Part shown: positions 42,383 through 50,880 of the stretch, one piece after another
Layout: each line of letters begins with the position of its first letter
Position numbering within the stretch: the stretch's first letter is position 1
Assembly: GCA_003279585.1 (NCBI GenBank)
Contig: QCHH01000004.1
Span: 1-64,000 of the forward strand
Direction of reading: 5' to 3'
DNA length: 64,000 bases
DNA from: Prochlorococcus sp. AG-402-A08
GTDB taxonomy: Bacteria; Cyanobacteriota; Cyanobacteriia; PCC-6307; Cyanobiaceae
Position numbers and translations under genes: made by a program
The notes under the pieces: generated by a model
Told to the model about the DNA's origin: nothing
Databases searched by the model: none
The model's input: only the letters and a program-made list of their open reading frames with translations

Positions 42383-42487
42383 ATGTGCGGCCAGCGTCCA
42401 AATATTCGACTAGTCCGTCCTCGGGGACTCTCTGTTAAACAACAAACCAGGTTTCAATCTCTGGTAAGTTTCTTTATAAAATATTAG
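42383..42487 (+). CDS. 34-residue basic ORF, doubtful
   Basis: MCGQRPNIRLVRPRGLSVKQ then QTRFQSLVSFFIKY lies in a more GC-rich patch than its surroundings. It might be a small peptide or part of an RNA. No support other than ATG and composition. Confidence 0.3.
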   Translation: MCGQRPNIRLVRPRGLSVKQQTRFQSLVSFFIKY

Positions 42488-42549
42488 TTATTGTATTAGG
42501 AAGATTTCAATAATGTTGCTAATTTCGTATTAGCTCGAAATTAATTTAA

Positions 42550-43146
42550 TTGACCTTTAGAGCATTATTGTTATTAGTACATCTACAAGCAGTTCTCATC
42601 CCTATACTTATTGGAATTAACTCCATAAATAGATTCAAGCAAATTAGATTTCCTCTGCTACCGCCATTTGCCTTTATCTCATTAGGTCTTGCCTCAATGT
42701 TTGAGATGTTCGATCATACGACTACAGATTGGAAATATGTAGATCACTCATCAATATATAATTGGCTGTTTTATTCATTTCTTTCTATTGGATTGTCGTT
42801 CTTTACTATTTCAGTAGCCAAAAACAGGTCGACTATAACTAGCAATATTTTACTAATAATTGCCGCAGTTTTTTCTTATTGGTTTCTAGGCAAGTCAACA
42901 ACTCTTATAATTCAAGTATTAATAAGTATTCTACTTATATCGCAATGGTGGAGCCGATTTAAAGATTGGGTCTTCTTTGTTTATCCAATCACCGGAGTGA
43001 TATTTACAACATTTTTTGGGATTCTACTTTCAAGTTCAGGCAAACAAATATGGCATGTATTTATAGGCCCATCTGGAACGATAAGTGTTTTAGCTTTTTA
43101 CTCAGTTTTAAAGAGATCAAGAAAAAAAGAAATCATTTCTGCTTAA
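42550..43146 (+). CDS. Polytopic membrane protein
   Basis: A 198-residue protein with about six helices, starting at TTG (MTFRALLLLVHLQAVLIPIL). Charged loop FEMFDHTTTDWKYVDHSS and a WW-containing loop (ISQWWSRFKDWVFFV) are distinctive. I do not recognise the family; transporter or membrane enzyme are both possible. Confidence 0.7.
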   Translation: MTFRALLLLVHLQAVLIPILIGINSINRFKQIRFPLLPPFAFISLGLASMFEMFDHTTTDWKYVDHSSIYNWLFYSFLSIGLSFFTISVAKNRSTITSNILLIIAAVFSYWFLGKSTTLIIQVLISILLISQWWSRFKDWVFFVYPITGVIFTTFFGILLSSSGKQIWHVFIGPSGTISVLAFYSVLKRSRKKEIISA

Positions 43147-43256
43147 TAAGATATTGATCAACATCAAGATCCCTATGATTTATTAAAATTACATTTGCAG
43201 TTATCTACTTAGGTAATATGATTCATCTCGTAACGTTGATTAATGTTTAAAAGCTA

Positions 43257-43421
43257 ATGAGTCTGAGTTCTCATAGGCAACACAAAATTTATATTGCTGC
43301 AACAATGGGGTATGGACTTGGTTCTGAAGATCCAGAAGAATTGGCCCTTTATCAAATGATCAAGAAAGAAATAGAAATAGGCAGCAAAAACAGAAATATT
43401 GGCATTCAAAGAACTGATTAG
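43257..43421 (+). CDS. 54-residue soluble microprotein
   Basis: MSLSSHRQHKIYIAATMGYG then LGSEDPEELALYQMIKKEIE: a small helical acidic-basic protein just upstream of the tRNA gene. The antisense and overlapping track ORF at 43399 is spurious. Function unknown. Confidence 0.55.
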   Translation: MSLSSHRQHKIYIAATMGYGLGSEDPEELALYQMIKKEIEIGSKNRNIGIQRTD

Positions 43422-43486
43422 ACTCTCATTTCAGAAAGTGTCGAAAGATAGGGGTAGGCCATTTAACTTCGCTAACTTAAAGATCT

Positions 43487-43558
43487 GCGGGTGTAGTTCA
43501 GTGGTAGAACGTCAGCTTCCCAAGCTGAATGTCGCCAGTTCGAGTCTGGTCATCCGCT
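43487..43558 (+). tRNA. tRNA-Gly (CCC)
   Basis: Full cloverleaf: acceptor GCGGGTG/CATCCGC (one G-T pair), D-arm with GTTC...GAAC, anticodon stem TCAGC/GCTGA around loop TTCCCAA giving anticodon CCC, T-arm GCCAG-TTCGAGT-CTGGT. CCA is not encoded. Discriminator T. Confidence 0.95.
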
Positions 43559-43663
43559 TAAAAAAATCGAAACTAAATTCTAATTGTGTGGCATAACTCA
43601 CAACAGCAAGTTCAGTCCACAGACAACAATTGATATCGACATAATTTGATTTTAGAGATTTTC

Positions 43664-44008
43664 ATGGATAACCCCTCTAAGGAACAAATTCTTGCGGCAT
43701 CCAGTGGATGGGTAGCTACAACATTAAATTTCCTTCCAGGCTTAGGTGCTGGATACCTTTACCAACGTCGCTGGATTCCTTACTTTGTAACTGGAGGCGC
43801 AGCTACAGCTTGGTTCGTTTTAGGAGTCGTATTAAATGTTGATACAGAGCCAACAAAAGCCGAACAATTAGTTGGAATAGGAGGCTTAATTTTGATCTCA
43901 ATCACAACAATGGTTGAGGCTAAAATTGCTCATAAGAAAGCAATTTTAGCCGTAGAAGAACAGCTTCAGGCAAAGACTCCAGAGAAAAAAGGAGGTCTTT
44001 TTAGATAA
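43664..44008 (+). CDS. Small membrane protein
   Basis: The track ORF starts at a TTG; ATG at 43664 gives MDNPSKEQILAASSGWVATT. It has FLPGLGAGYLYQRRWIPYFV and two further hydrophobic stretches, recalling TM2-type small membrane proteins, though the match is weak. C-terminal basic region (AKTPEKKGGLFR). Function unknown. Confidence 0.7.
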   Translation: MDNPSKEQILAASSGWVATTLNFLPGLGAGYLYQRRWIPYFVTGGAATAWFVLGVVLNVDTEPTKAEQLVGIGGLILISITTMVEAKIAHKKAILAVEEQLQAKTPEKKGGLFR

Positions 44009-44083
44009 TCAGCCATTAAAAAAATTAATAGTGATGACAGTAAAAAATGATAATTGTGTTAGAAGAGTTTGAAGATATGATTA

Positions 44084-44209
44084 ATGAGACATAATTTTAC
44101 TCTCGATTTTTTAGACTTATCGGCTAGTTCAAAACAAAATTTAAGAACATTAAGGCTTCGAATCTATGCTAGAAATATAAATGAAAGAATCATCAAATTA
44201 AAGACTTAA
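44084..44209 (+). CDS. 41-residue basic microprotein
   Basis: MRHNFTLDFLDLSASSKQNL then RTLRLRIYARNINERIIKLK: an amphipathic, strongly basic helix. It ends 20 bases before the SelO gene. Not in the track. Confidence 0.45.
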   Translation: MRHNFTLDFLDLSASSKQNLRTLRLRIYARNINERIIKLKT

Positions 44210-44229
44210 CCAATTACAAAAAGATCTAA

Positions 44230-45924
44230 ATGAGCAGTACTAAAGCTATGCAGACAACTAGAACTTTCTCTGAGTTTGCAAAACAAGCTGACTACTCATT
44301 AATGGATTCTCTCGAACCTGATCCTCAGGCAACAGATGATGGTGACGACCACCTAACAAGAGAGGTCTTTTCTGGTCACTATGTACCTGTCACTCCAACA
44401 GCAATTCCAAAACCAGAATATGTCGCTCACAGTAAAATATTATTTAACGAGTTAGGCTTGAGTCAGGAACTTGCTCTAGATGAGCTTTTTCGTCGTCTAT
44501 TCTCCGGCGACATAAGTGTTGCGATAACACCGATGCGACCAGTTGGTTGGGCTACCGGTTACGCACTATCTATCTATGGAACTGAATATACTCAGCAGTG
44601 TCCATTTGGGACAGGCAACGGCTATGGAGATGGGAGAGCTATTTCAGTATTTGAAGGTCTCTTTAATGGAAAAAGATGGGAGATGCAACTTAAAGGAGGA
44701 GGACCAACACCATACTGCAGAGGAGCTGATGGACGAGCAGTACTTCGTTCAAGTGTTCGTGAGTTTTTAGCGCAGGAATATATGCAATCACTCGGTGTAC
44801 CAACATCACGATCCCTCACACTATATGTCTCTAAATCTGAAACAGTCCGCAGACCTTGGTATACAAAAGACTCCAATTCTATCGATCCAGACATATTGGT
44901 AGAAACACCAGCTGCAATCTCAACACGCGTCGCACCATCATTTTTACGGGTAGGTCAGATAGAACTCTTTGCACGTCGAGTACGCAACAATGAGCATCAA
45001 GATGCAATGAAAGAGCTCGAGATGATTGTGAAGCACTTAATCGTAAGAAATTACAAAGAGGAAATTGATCCGACCCTTAGCTTTAGCGATCAAGTCGTTG
45101 AGCTCGCAAATTCATTCCGAGAACGACTTACATCATTAGTAGCTAATTGGATGCGGGTTGGCTACTGCCAAGGTAATTTCAACAGTGACAACTGCGCTGC
45201 AGGAGGGTTCACCCTCGATTACGGTCCATTTGGTTTTTGCGAACTCTTCGATCCCAGATTCCAACCCTGGACAGGAGGTGGTGAACATTTTGCATTCTTT
45301 AACCAACAAGTTGCTGCCGAAGCAAATTATCAAATGTTTGGGGGGGCGATTCGACCTCTGCTTACCGGCAACGCACATGCACTGGAAAGGCTAGATAGTA
45401 TCCGCGATGGATTTACTACAGTAATGAATCAGAAAATGGAGAACATGTGGACAAAGAAACTAGGCTTAGTTAACTATGACGCGCCTCTAGTAAATGAAAT
45501 GCTACAGCTTATGGTTCACACAAAGGTCGACTACACAATCTTTTTCCGAAAACTTTCAAGTATCCCAAAAGAACTTAAGGACTTAAAAGATAGTTTCTAT
45601 CTACCAATTTCAAAGGAGATTGAAACAAAATGGATTAGTTGGCTACAAAGATGGCGGGAGCACGTAACTAACAAAGGCGATCAAAATGAAATTTCAGCAA
45701 AAATGAAACACATTAATCCAAAATACACATGGCGGGAATGGCTCATCACACCAGCATACGAAATGGCAGAGAAAGGCGACTATGGTCTCATAATGGAACT
45801 ACAAGCTGTTTTAGACAAACCTTACGAGGAACAATCATTAGAGGTACAGAAAAAATACGACAGACTCAAGCCCAAGAAATTCTTTGGAGCCGGTGGGATT
45901 TCCCATTACAGCTGTTCCTCATGA
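44230..45924 (+). CDS. selO: SelO-like protein adenylyltransferase
   Basis: A 564-residue protein with the pseudokinase-fold signatures of SelO/Ydi[21 protein letters not shown], the nucleotide lysine region [20 protein letters not shown], an [10 protein letters not shown] helix and [19 protein letters not shown] carrying metal-binding Asn and Asp. SelO transfers AMP to protein Ser, Thr or Tyr and is linked to redox stress. The canonical metal loop GVMNTDNMS is GNFNSDNCA here. Longer than E. coli YdiU and with a different C-terminus (no selenocysteine or Cys-x-x-Sec seen; the end is YSCSS). Confidence 0.9.
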   Translation: MSSTKAMQTTRTFSEFAKQADYSLMDSLEPDPQATDDGDDHLTREVFSGHYVPVTPTAIPKPEYVAHSKILFNELGLSQELALDELFRRLFSGDISVAITPMRPVGWATGYALSIYGTEYTQQCPFGTGNGYGDGRAISVFEGLFNGKRWEMQLKGGGPTPYCRGADGRAVLRSSVREFLAQEYMQSLGVPTSRSLTLYVSKSETVRRPWYTKDSNSIDPDILVETPAAISTRVAPSFLRVGQIELFARRVRNNEHQDAMKELEMIVKHLIVRNYKEEIDPTLSFSDQVVELANSFRERLTSLVANWMRVGYCQGNFNSDNCAAGGFTLDYGPFGFCELFDPRFQPWTGGGEHFAFFNQQVAAEANYQMFGGAIRPLLTGNAHALERLDSIRDGFTTVMNQKMENMWTKKLGLVNYDAPLVNEMLQLMVHTKVDYTIFFRKLSSIPKELKDLKDSFYLPISKEIETKWISWLQRWREHVTNKGDQNEISAKMKHINPKYTWREWLITPAYEMAEKGDYGLIMELQAVLDKPYEEQSLEVQKKYDRLKPKKFFGAGGISHYSCSS

Positions 45925-46111
45925 ATCAACACCAGAATTTATAACCTACGAAGTTATGGCTATAGAACTTAAAAACAAAGTTTAATTATCTTCAATAGGA
46001 ACAACAAACATAAAAGAATTCTTTGGATGACTTTTTTATATAGGTAACCGAACCAACCATTCTCTCGATAAAGAAATATTTAACGCATGATTAAATTATT
46101 GAATTTGAACC

Positions 46112-46240
46112 ATGTCCGAAGATACAAAATCTAAAATCAGAATTTTTCTTCCATTTAGTTGGTTCATTCCCGCTCTCATATCTTTTGGAGTGATTAATTT
46201 CCACCAACTTTCTGCAGGCATCTCACCCATATCCATTTAG
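46112..46240 (+). CDS. 42-residue membrane microprotein
   Basis: MSEDTKSKIRIFLPFSWFIP then ALISFGVINFHQLSAGISPI. One helix and a short polar end. It ends four bases before the GxLWGL gene. Not in the track. Confidence 0.6.
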   Translation: MSEDTKSKIRIFLPFSWFIPALISFGVINFHQLSAGISPISI

Positions 46241-46244
46241 AACA

Positions 46245-46379
46245 ATGTCATCACATATTCCTGAATTCTACGAATCAATAGTTGAAGCTTCCGCTAGAGG
46301 AGAATTGTGGGGACTTGATCAATTTTCAAACAACATTAATCAACTTGAAATCAACTTTGATCCATCTGTTTATAAATAA
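46245..46379 (+). CDS. 44-residue microprotein, GxLWGL family member 2
   Basis: MSSHIPEFYESIVEASARGE then LWGLDQFSNNINQLEINFDP. Paralog of the 3190 ORF (Y.AIVKASEQGNLWGL). Its TAA overlaps the next ATG (TAATG). Soluble, acidic tail. Not in the track. Confidence 0.65.
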   Translation: MSSHIPEFYESIVEASARGELWGLDQFSNNINQLEINFDPSVYK

Positions 46380-46519
46380 TGTATAACTTCAATAAAATAA
46401 ATCCTCTAAACCAAGAAGATAGGGAGTTACTTTCTGATTTAAAAACTACCTTTGACATTGGGACTCAAACTATCATTGGACAAGATGAAGATGAGATAGT
46501 TGATGATCTCATTGACTAA
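46379..46519 (+). CDS. 46-residue acidic microprotein
   Basis: MYNFNKINPLNQEDRELLSD then LKTTFDIGTQTIIGQDEDEI and VDDLID. Translationally coupled to the GxLWGL gene (TAATG). Acidic C-terminus. Not in the track. Confidence 0.6.
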   Translation: MYNFNKINPLNQEDRELLSDLKTTFDIGTQTIIGQDEDEIVDDLID

Positions 46520-46661
46520 ATGACTTAATATAATGAAGATCTATAAATAGAATTAATTTCAATATAAAATTGTTGGATCTGGTAATTTTATTTTTTAATA
46601 CGATCGAATGTTGGAACTTATTAAAACTATTAAAACTAAAGAAAGTTAAAAAAGAAAAATA

Positions 46662-46907
46662 TCAACTATTAATTTTTTGCCAAATAATTTCAGCATCTCT
46701 AAAAAGGTAAATAGCTTCTTTCCTGCCAACGGCTCTTTCAGCATCATTCATTAACTTAATATACCTCTCTCTCAAAAGCTGCTTTTCCATGACAACTTTG
46801 GTAAACATATGAAGTTTTTCATGTCGATCTTCAACTTTGCTTTTGGCTACATTCTTTGTGAAGCCATTCGGGTATGTAGCTTTTACCCGAACGTTGTGCC
46901 TACTCAT
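46662..46907 (-). CDS. RY-IW family protein, member 1
   Basis: An 81-residue protein with a basic N-terminus and a C-terminal helical domain RERYIKLMNDAERAVGRKEA then IYLFRDAEIIWQKINS. The same domain occurs at 58404 (LRYVQLMRDAHLTLGSKNAN, EAEAIWEQL) and 53825 (HRYAFTLLKMKNAEGRNEYM, REANLIWHQI). Second gene of a pair with 46908. Confidence 0.7.
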   Translation of the reverse strand: MSRHNVRVKATYPNGFTKNVAKSKVEDRHEKLHMFTKVVMEKQLLRERYIKLMNDAERAVGRKEAIYLFRDAEIIWQKINS

Positions 46908-47135
46908 TTACTCAAATCTTGGTTTCTGATTTATCACTTGTACATTCTGAAAAGGGAACTCATCAAACGCGTGTAGGGTTAACCTCCAATTTTTATTAAA
47001 GGAGGAGGTTTTACCAACTTCGATTCCATAGTCTCTCGCAAGTTCAATTAACTCTTGCATTGACAAGTCAACTAGATAACTTCGAATACATTGATAAGCA
47101 TTAAAGCTCTCAATACTTTTTCTCTCATTGAACAT
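46908..47135 (-). CDS. Small helical protein
   Basis: A 75-residue protein (MFNERKSIESFNAYQCIRSY, then VDLSMQELIELARDYGIEVG). The RDYGIEVGKTSS part could be a nucleotide or nucleic-acid surface, but no domain is recognised. Its stop is adjacent to the next gene's ATG, so the pair is an operon. Confidence 0.6.
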   Translation of the reverse strand: MFNERKSIESFNAYQCIRSYLVDLSMQELIELARDYGIEVGKTSSFNKNWRLTLHAFDEFPFQNVQVINQKPRFE

Positions 47136-47322
47136 TGCACGAGAGATTCTTAGAGCTAAGGCTTCTTTAGTGAAGAGTGCACAAAAACAACTAATTAATA
47201 CTATTCAACTTCTGGATATGTTTGTGTACAAATCATCTTAAGAAAACAAAAAAAAGATCAATCTAGTTGCACTCAAGGTCACACTCTGCAAATTGACCTT
47301 TTAATATTTAAATAAAATAACT

Positions 47323-47535
47323 ATGACAGAAGTAAAGAAAAACAAAAAACTTGGATTTATCCCAAAAACGTCAAAGACTTCAGAGAAAAAAGAGGTGATT
47401 AAAGAGCCCAAAGGAAGACTTATTTCCTGGTCTCCCTGGCCTCCTGCTAATTTCAAAACTCGTTACCCAGCATTCCCTTTAGTTACGACTGTTTTGATTT
47501 TAATAATTATACGCTGGCTAACCTTGGCTAATTAG
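47323..47535 (+). CDS. MxExKxxK-LG membrane protein, family member
   Basis: A 70-residue protein with MTEVKKNKKLGFIPKTSKTS at the start and a C-terminal tail-anchor PAFPLVTTVLILIIIRWLTL. The start and helix pattern match 62324 (MGEAKRRKDLGLPPRKK, then ILGGVLLTVLIVDL) and the 61128 pseudogene. A positively charged N-terminus with a C-terminal anchor suggests a membrane-bound cytosolic domain. Confidence 0.65.
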   Translation: MTEVKKNKKLGFIPKTSKTSEKKEVIKEPKGRLISWSPWPPANFKTRYPAFPLVTTVLILIIIRWLTLAN

Positions 47536-47585
47536 CTTAATTAAGTACTTGTAAATGTGAAATGTTATATGAAGAAAGTTGTTTT

Positions 47586-47768
47586 TCAAAAATGAAAATA
47601 GGGTATTTCTTTTGGGGGGGCTAGACGCGTAGAACAGATACCAAATTGCAAGCACTCAATCACATCATCATCATATTTTGGCTTGTAATTAGAAAACAAT
47701 TCAGACATTTCATTTTCTTGAATGGAAACCCCAGAAAAATTTCGAAATAATTGCTTTGAGAATGGCAT
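47586..47768 (-). CDS. ECLQFGICS family microprotein, member 1
   Basis: The track start at 47786 adds six residues; ATG at 47768 gives MPFSKQLFRNFSGVSIQENE and VIECLQFGICSTRLAPP. The E-C-L-Q-F-G-I-C-S core is shared with 49094 and 49668. N- and C-terminal tails differ. A shared upstream element lies 82 bases before the ATG. Confidence 0.75.
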   Translation of the reverse strand: MPFSKQLFRNFSGVSIQENEMSELFSNYKPKYDDDVIECLQFGICSTRLAPPKEIPYFHF

Positions 47769-47832
47769 GATTAGACATCTAAACAACCTGCTTAATTTCT
47801 ACTCATATTGATTAAAGAAATCTATAGGGAGG

Positions 47833-47850
47833 AACACTCAAGTATTTATA
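47833..47850 (-). promoter_or_regulatory. ECLQFGICS-gene upstream element, copy 1
   Basis: Minus strand TATAAATACTTGAGTGTT, 82 bases before the ATG. Copies 2 and 3 are at 49011 and 49589. It may be a promoter core or an RNA leader. Confidence 0.65.
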
Positions 47851-47991
47851 CAGTCACGGAAAACATATTCAATACACAGAGACAATTGTCGAAGGATTAG
47901 CTAGTGCTTTCCTTGAAGAGATTGATTTAATAATAGGAGGCAACTTTTTCTCAATGCTTTACTTTGGATTATCTCGATAATAAAAGTTCCA

Positions 47992-48243
47992 TTATTTTGA
48001 TTTTTGTATTTGACTAAAGCCATCCGGAGACTGAAGATAAGAAGTTTGGCCTAAATAGGGATCGTCTCCAAGAAGATCATTCATTTGCGTTTCTGTGATT
48101 TGCCTAGGAGCTTGAACGATTTCAGCAGGGTTTGACTCTACAAGCGATGAATCTATTTCATCTGCATTAAGAGCCCCAGGACAAGAAATCAAAAGAACTC
48201 CAAGAAAAAAAGAAAAGATTCGAATTAGCAATGATTCACTCAT
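47992..48243 (-). CDS. Secreted acidic protein
   Basis: An 83-residue protein with a signal peptide ending LISC or NA (GVLLISCPGALNADE), so it may be a lipoprotein with Cys21 or a cleaved secreted protein. The mature part is acidic (MNDLLGDDPYLGQTSYLQSP). Minus strand; a second secreted-protein gene lies directly downstream. Confidence 0.65.
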   Translation of the reverse strand: MSESLLIRIFSFFLGVLLISCPGALNADEIDSSLVESNPAEIVQAPRQITETQMNDLLGDDPYLGQTSYLQSPDGFSQIQKSK

Positions 48244-48254
48244 TTTCTTAAAAA

Positions 48255-48410
48255 TTACCTATCAGAAGAATCGGAACTATCAACTTGCTCAACCGTCTCA
48301 TCTTGACTTGCTTTTTTCTTGTTAGATGAAGAGCATCCACCTTCACCCCAAGCCAAAACAGGAGCTGTCGTAAAATAAAGAGCAAATACTAAAGGTAGAA
48401 TTTTATTCAT
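48255..48410 (-). CDS. 51-residue secreted microprotein
   Basis: MNKILPLVFALYFTTAPVLA then WGEGGCSSSNKKKASQDETV. A signal peptide (cleavage after VLA) and a Cys plus Ser/Lys/Asp tail. Not in the track. The minus-strand neighbours also encode exported acidic proteins, so this is a small exported-protein cluster. Confidence 0.6.
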   Translation of the reverse strand: MNKILPLVFALYFTTAPVLAWGEGGCSSSNKKKASQDETVEQVDSSDSSDR

Positions 48411-48468
48411 AAGAAAAATTAGAAGCAAAGCAATATTAGAGCCTTTTAAGGAAGTTCGTTTAACCGAC

Positions 48469-48933
48469 TTAATTCATGTCCATTCCTATTTCCATTTCAT
48501 TCATAGAAACCTCACTCTGATCAAGATCTAATGGTCCCACACTAATTTCAGGCAAATTTTCTTCACTTACTTCAGGGAAGGATGGTTCAATAACTATCCC
48601 GAGAGGATTATCACCATTGTCTTCTAGAATTGACGGCTCATCTAAAAGAGACTTGTCTTCTTCGTCTGTCAGCAATTCTGATTCTGTTAAAAGATTATTA
48701 TCTTCACTAGCTACTCTTATACTTTTATCCTTTATTAGTAATTTCGAAAGATCGACAACGTCTATGATTACTGACTTCTGACTTGTATACATATCTTGTA
48801 TTACATTAATTATTTCACCAGATTTTGTGGGTTGGGAAATAAAAGCGAAACAAGTCCAGCCAGCCAGAATAATTGAGATTAAGACAATAGAAATAAAAGC
48901 AGAAAACATTGCTCTTATTATTGTTTTGATCAT
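48469..48933 (-). CDS. Membrane-anchored acidic protein
   Basis: A 154-residue protein with one N-terminal helix (AFISIVLISIILAGWTCFAF) and an acidic disordered tail (LTESELLTDEEDKSLLDEPS and onward). It ends MNEMEIGMDMN. Likely periplasmic and acidic; function unknown. Confidence 0.65.
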   Translation of the reverse strand: MIKTIIRAMFSAFISIVLISIILAGWTCFAFISQPTKSGEIINVIQDMYTSQKSVIIDVVDLSKLLIKDKSIRVASEDNNLLTESELLTDEEDKSLLDEPSILEDNGDNPLGIVIEPSFPEVSEENLPEISVGPLDLDQSEVSMNEMEIGMDMN

Positions 48934-49010
48934 TCGGTAACATTAGATATTGTTAAATCTAGGCAAATCATTTGATACTTAAAACTGACTCTTCACACCC
49001 TGTAAAGGCG

Positions 49011-49028
49011 TATAAATACTTTGGGGTT
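49011..49028 (+). promoter_or_regulatory. ECLQFGICS-gene upstream element, copy 2
   Basis: TATAAATACTTTGGGGTT, 83 bases before the ATG at 49094. It then continues TACTCTCTAGG, similar to TATTCTCTATG in copy 3. Confidence 0.65.
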
Positions 49029-49093
49029 TACTCTCTAGGTTTTTGCTGCCCGATTAGGTTAGAAATGTTTAAGGATATTTAGGGAGCTTAATT

Positions 49094-49261
49094 ATGTTTT
49101 TAAATCCATTCAAACTTTTAATTCACAATATTCGAGCATTATTACCTACTAATAATCAAACAGAAAAGCAACAAAAAGATGAGGAACAGGAATGCTTACA
49201 GTTTGGGATATGTAGTATCCAAGCTCAATCACCTAGACCAGAAGAGTTGTATTTTGGATGA
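49094..49261 (+). CDS. ECLQFGICS family microprotein, member 2
   Basis: A 55-residue ORF: MFLNPFKLLIHNIRALLPTN, then QECLQFGICSIQAQSPRPEE and LYFG. Not in the track. Basic amphipathic start, acidic linker, conserved core with two Cys five residues apart. Confidence 0.75.
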   Translation: MFLNPFKLLIHNIRALLPTNNQTEKQQKDEEQECLQFGICSIQAQSPRPEELYFG

Positions 49262-49275
49262 AAATAAATACAGAA

Positions 49276-49416
49276 CTATGCCACTTCAGGAATATTTTCA
49301 ATAAATTCATCTAATTCTTGAAATTTTCGTTGCAAATAAATGATCTTTTTGGTTTCCGTCATTTCTTCAGAATAAAATTTTACTGGCAAATGAGAAAGCA
49401 GGTTATCACCACTCAT
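49276..49416 (-). CDS. MSGDNLL family microprotein, member 2
   Basis: A 46-residue ORF: MSGDNLLSHLPVKFYSEEMT then ETKKIIYLQRKFQELDEFIE and NIPEVA. Paralog of the 30122 ORF. It is convergent with member 2 of the ECLQFGICS family. Not in the track. Confidence 0.75.
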   Translation of the reverse strand: MSGDNLLSHLPVKFYSEEMTETKKIIYLQRKFQELDEFIENIPEVA

Positions 49417-49588
49417 CAATCAAGTTCCACTTAATTTTCAATCTATTTAACCTAATAATCTAAAAAAGCCAATCTCTACAACTATTAAAATGTTGTATGC
49501 CTCACTTAAAATCCTCCCGGAATTTAAATCGAAATAAGTTATTCAAAATGTACAGATCTTGAGAGACTAACTATTGACTATTGAAAGG

Positions 49589-49606
49589 AATAAATACTTG
49601 AGTGTT
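49589..49606 (+). promoter_or_regulatory. ECLQFGICS-gene upstream element, copy 3
   Basis: AATAAATACTTGAGTGTT, 79 bases before the ATG at 49668, followed by TATTCTCTATG. All three copies keep AATACTT at nearly the same distance from the start. Confidence 0.65.
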
Positions 49607-49667
49607 TATTCTCTATGTATCATTCACCCCATAGGAGTAGAAATAAATTGTGGATCTTTGACCTCCT

Positions 49668-49880
49668 ATGTCCTTCGGAAATCGCTTTGCTCAATTGACT
49701 ACAGAGGCGGCAGAAAATGCAGCTCGACTTGTTCTTAGTCAACTATCTGAAAGAATAAGTTTTTCAAAGCATCCATCAAACAATGATGAAGAAATGGAGT
49801 GTTTGCAATTTGGCATCTGTTCTTATCAAACTCAACCACAAAGAGTAAATGTCTATGGTTTCTCAAATGAAATACATTGA
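49668..49880 (+). CDS. ECLQFGICS family microprotein, member 3
   Basis: A 70-residue protein: MSFGNRFAQLTTEAAENAAR, a helix, then EMECLQFGICSYQTQPQRVN. Longest member. The core is at residues 46-54. The C-terminal part differs from the other two. Confidence 0.75.
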   Translation: MSFGNRFAQLTTEAAENAARLVLSQLSERISFSKHPSNNDEEMECLQFGICSYQTQPQRVNVYGFSNEIH

Positions 49881-49996
49881 ACTAATTCTAATATTTTCGT
49901 CATTATCATTGACGTTTTTAGGTTTCTCTTTTCTCGCTATTTAAGAAAGAGTAAACGTTATAAAAATATTAGAATTGCTTTTTATTGCTGCATAAA

Positions 49997-50329
49997 TCAT
50001 TCATTATCAGAGTCCTCCAAAAGATCAGAATATTCCGATAACTTTACTATCGGCAACTCAGATGCGCTATTAGTTGATCTCACTAACAAAGCAGTTAATT
50101 CTGCTGTCCTTTTGTTACTAACAACATTACTACCATGAGCTGAAACTGCTGCTCCAGCGACAAGCGCAGAGATTGGCTTCCACCAATGTAAAGATTTTAA
50201 ATCGTTCTTCTGAACCTCGGCCAGGAAAAAACCTACCCCAAACAAAATACCAAATACAGCTCCTGACCATTGGCATATTTCGGCGGAAATAGATGTACTT
50301 TTTTCGGCAGCATTAATTTGGTCTTCCAT
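49997..50329 (-). CDS. Membrane protein ending LLEDSDNE
   Basis: A 110-residue protein with two hydrophobic parts (GAVFGILFGVGFFLAEV and ISALVAGAAVSAHGSNVV). Its end, EYSDLLEDSDNE, resembles YSNLLEDSEW of the ORF at 50533, and the DNA is similar there. A partial duplication is likely. Function unknown. Confidence 0.65.
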   Translation of the reverse strand: MEDQINAAEKSTSISAEICQWSGAVFGILFGVGFFLAEVQKNDLKSLHWWKPISALVAGAAVSAHGSNVVSNKRTAELTALLVRSTNSASELPIVKLSEYSDLLEDSDNE

Positions 50330-50532
50330 CAGGTAAAAATCGAAAGCTAAATTTGTGATTTCCTAATCTATATGAAAGCACTTTTCACATCTAATGAACA
50401 TGAGTAATTAATCCAATACAAGTTAGCTGTATAAAATAAGGTTAAATAATGTCTAATAAAAAACAAGCAAAGATATTCCTAAAAAAGAAAATGATAATGA
50501 AAAAAATATCAAAAGTAGTTCAGTAGTTTTCA

Positions 50533-50661
50533 TTACCACTCAGAATCTTCCAAAAGATTTGAATATAGTTCATAGTTAAAGAAAATATCTTCTTCCAAAA
50601 CTTCTTCCAGATCAACTCTTTTAAAGTAGGTCATGTCCATTAAAACATTTTTTACAATCAT
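50533..50661 (-). CDS. 42-residue microprotein ending LLEDSEW
   Basis: MIVKNVLMDMTYFKRVDLEE, then VLEEDIFFNYELYSNLLEDS and EW. It shares its last twelve residues in pattern with the 49997 protein, but the rest is different. May be a remnant or a fusion product of a duplication. Confidence 0.5.
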   Translation of the reverse strand: MIVKNVLMDMTYFKRVDLEEVLEEDIFFNYELYSNLLEDSEW

Positions 50662-50880
50662 CTAGTAAAAGAAACAAAAGCGTGAGTGAGTGGTATTCGG
50701 TTTACATGGTTCGGTTAAATTTACTCATTGCTCTACTACATTCGACTTCAGCTAAGTTAAGGAAATAGATATGATGAAAATAATTTGCTTATCAACAGCA
50801 TTATGATCGAGTAACATTTATACTTTAAAAAAATTTGTTGTAATAATTTTTTCTTGTTAATTAATGCAAACTTAATTAAT

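Noticed and set aside
43399-43596. 65-codon track ORF MAFKELIRLSFQ...
   Set aside because: It runs through the tRNA-Gly gene; its GCSSVVERQL part is the usual false translation of a tRNA.
47586-49880. ECLQFGICS genes as lanthipeptide (prochlorosin) precursors
   Set aside because: The conserved part is the core with both Cys while the tails vary, there is no Nif11-type leader and no LanM-like enzyme in the window.
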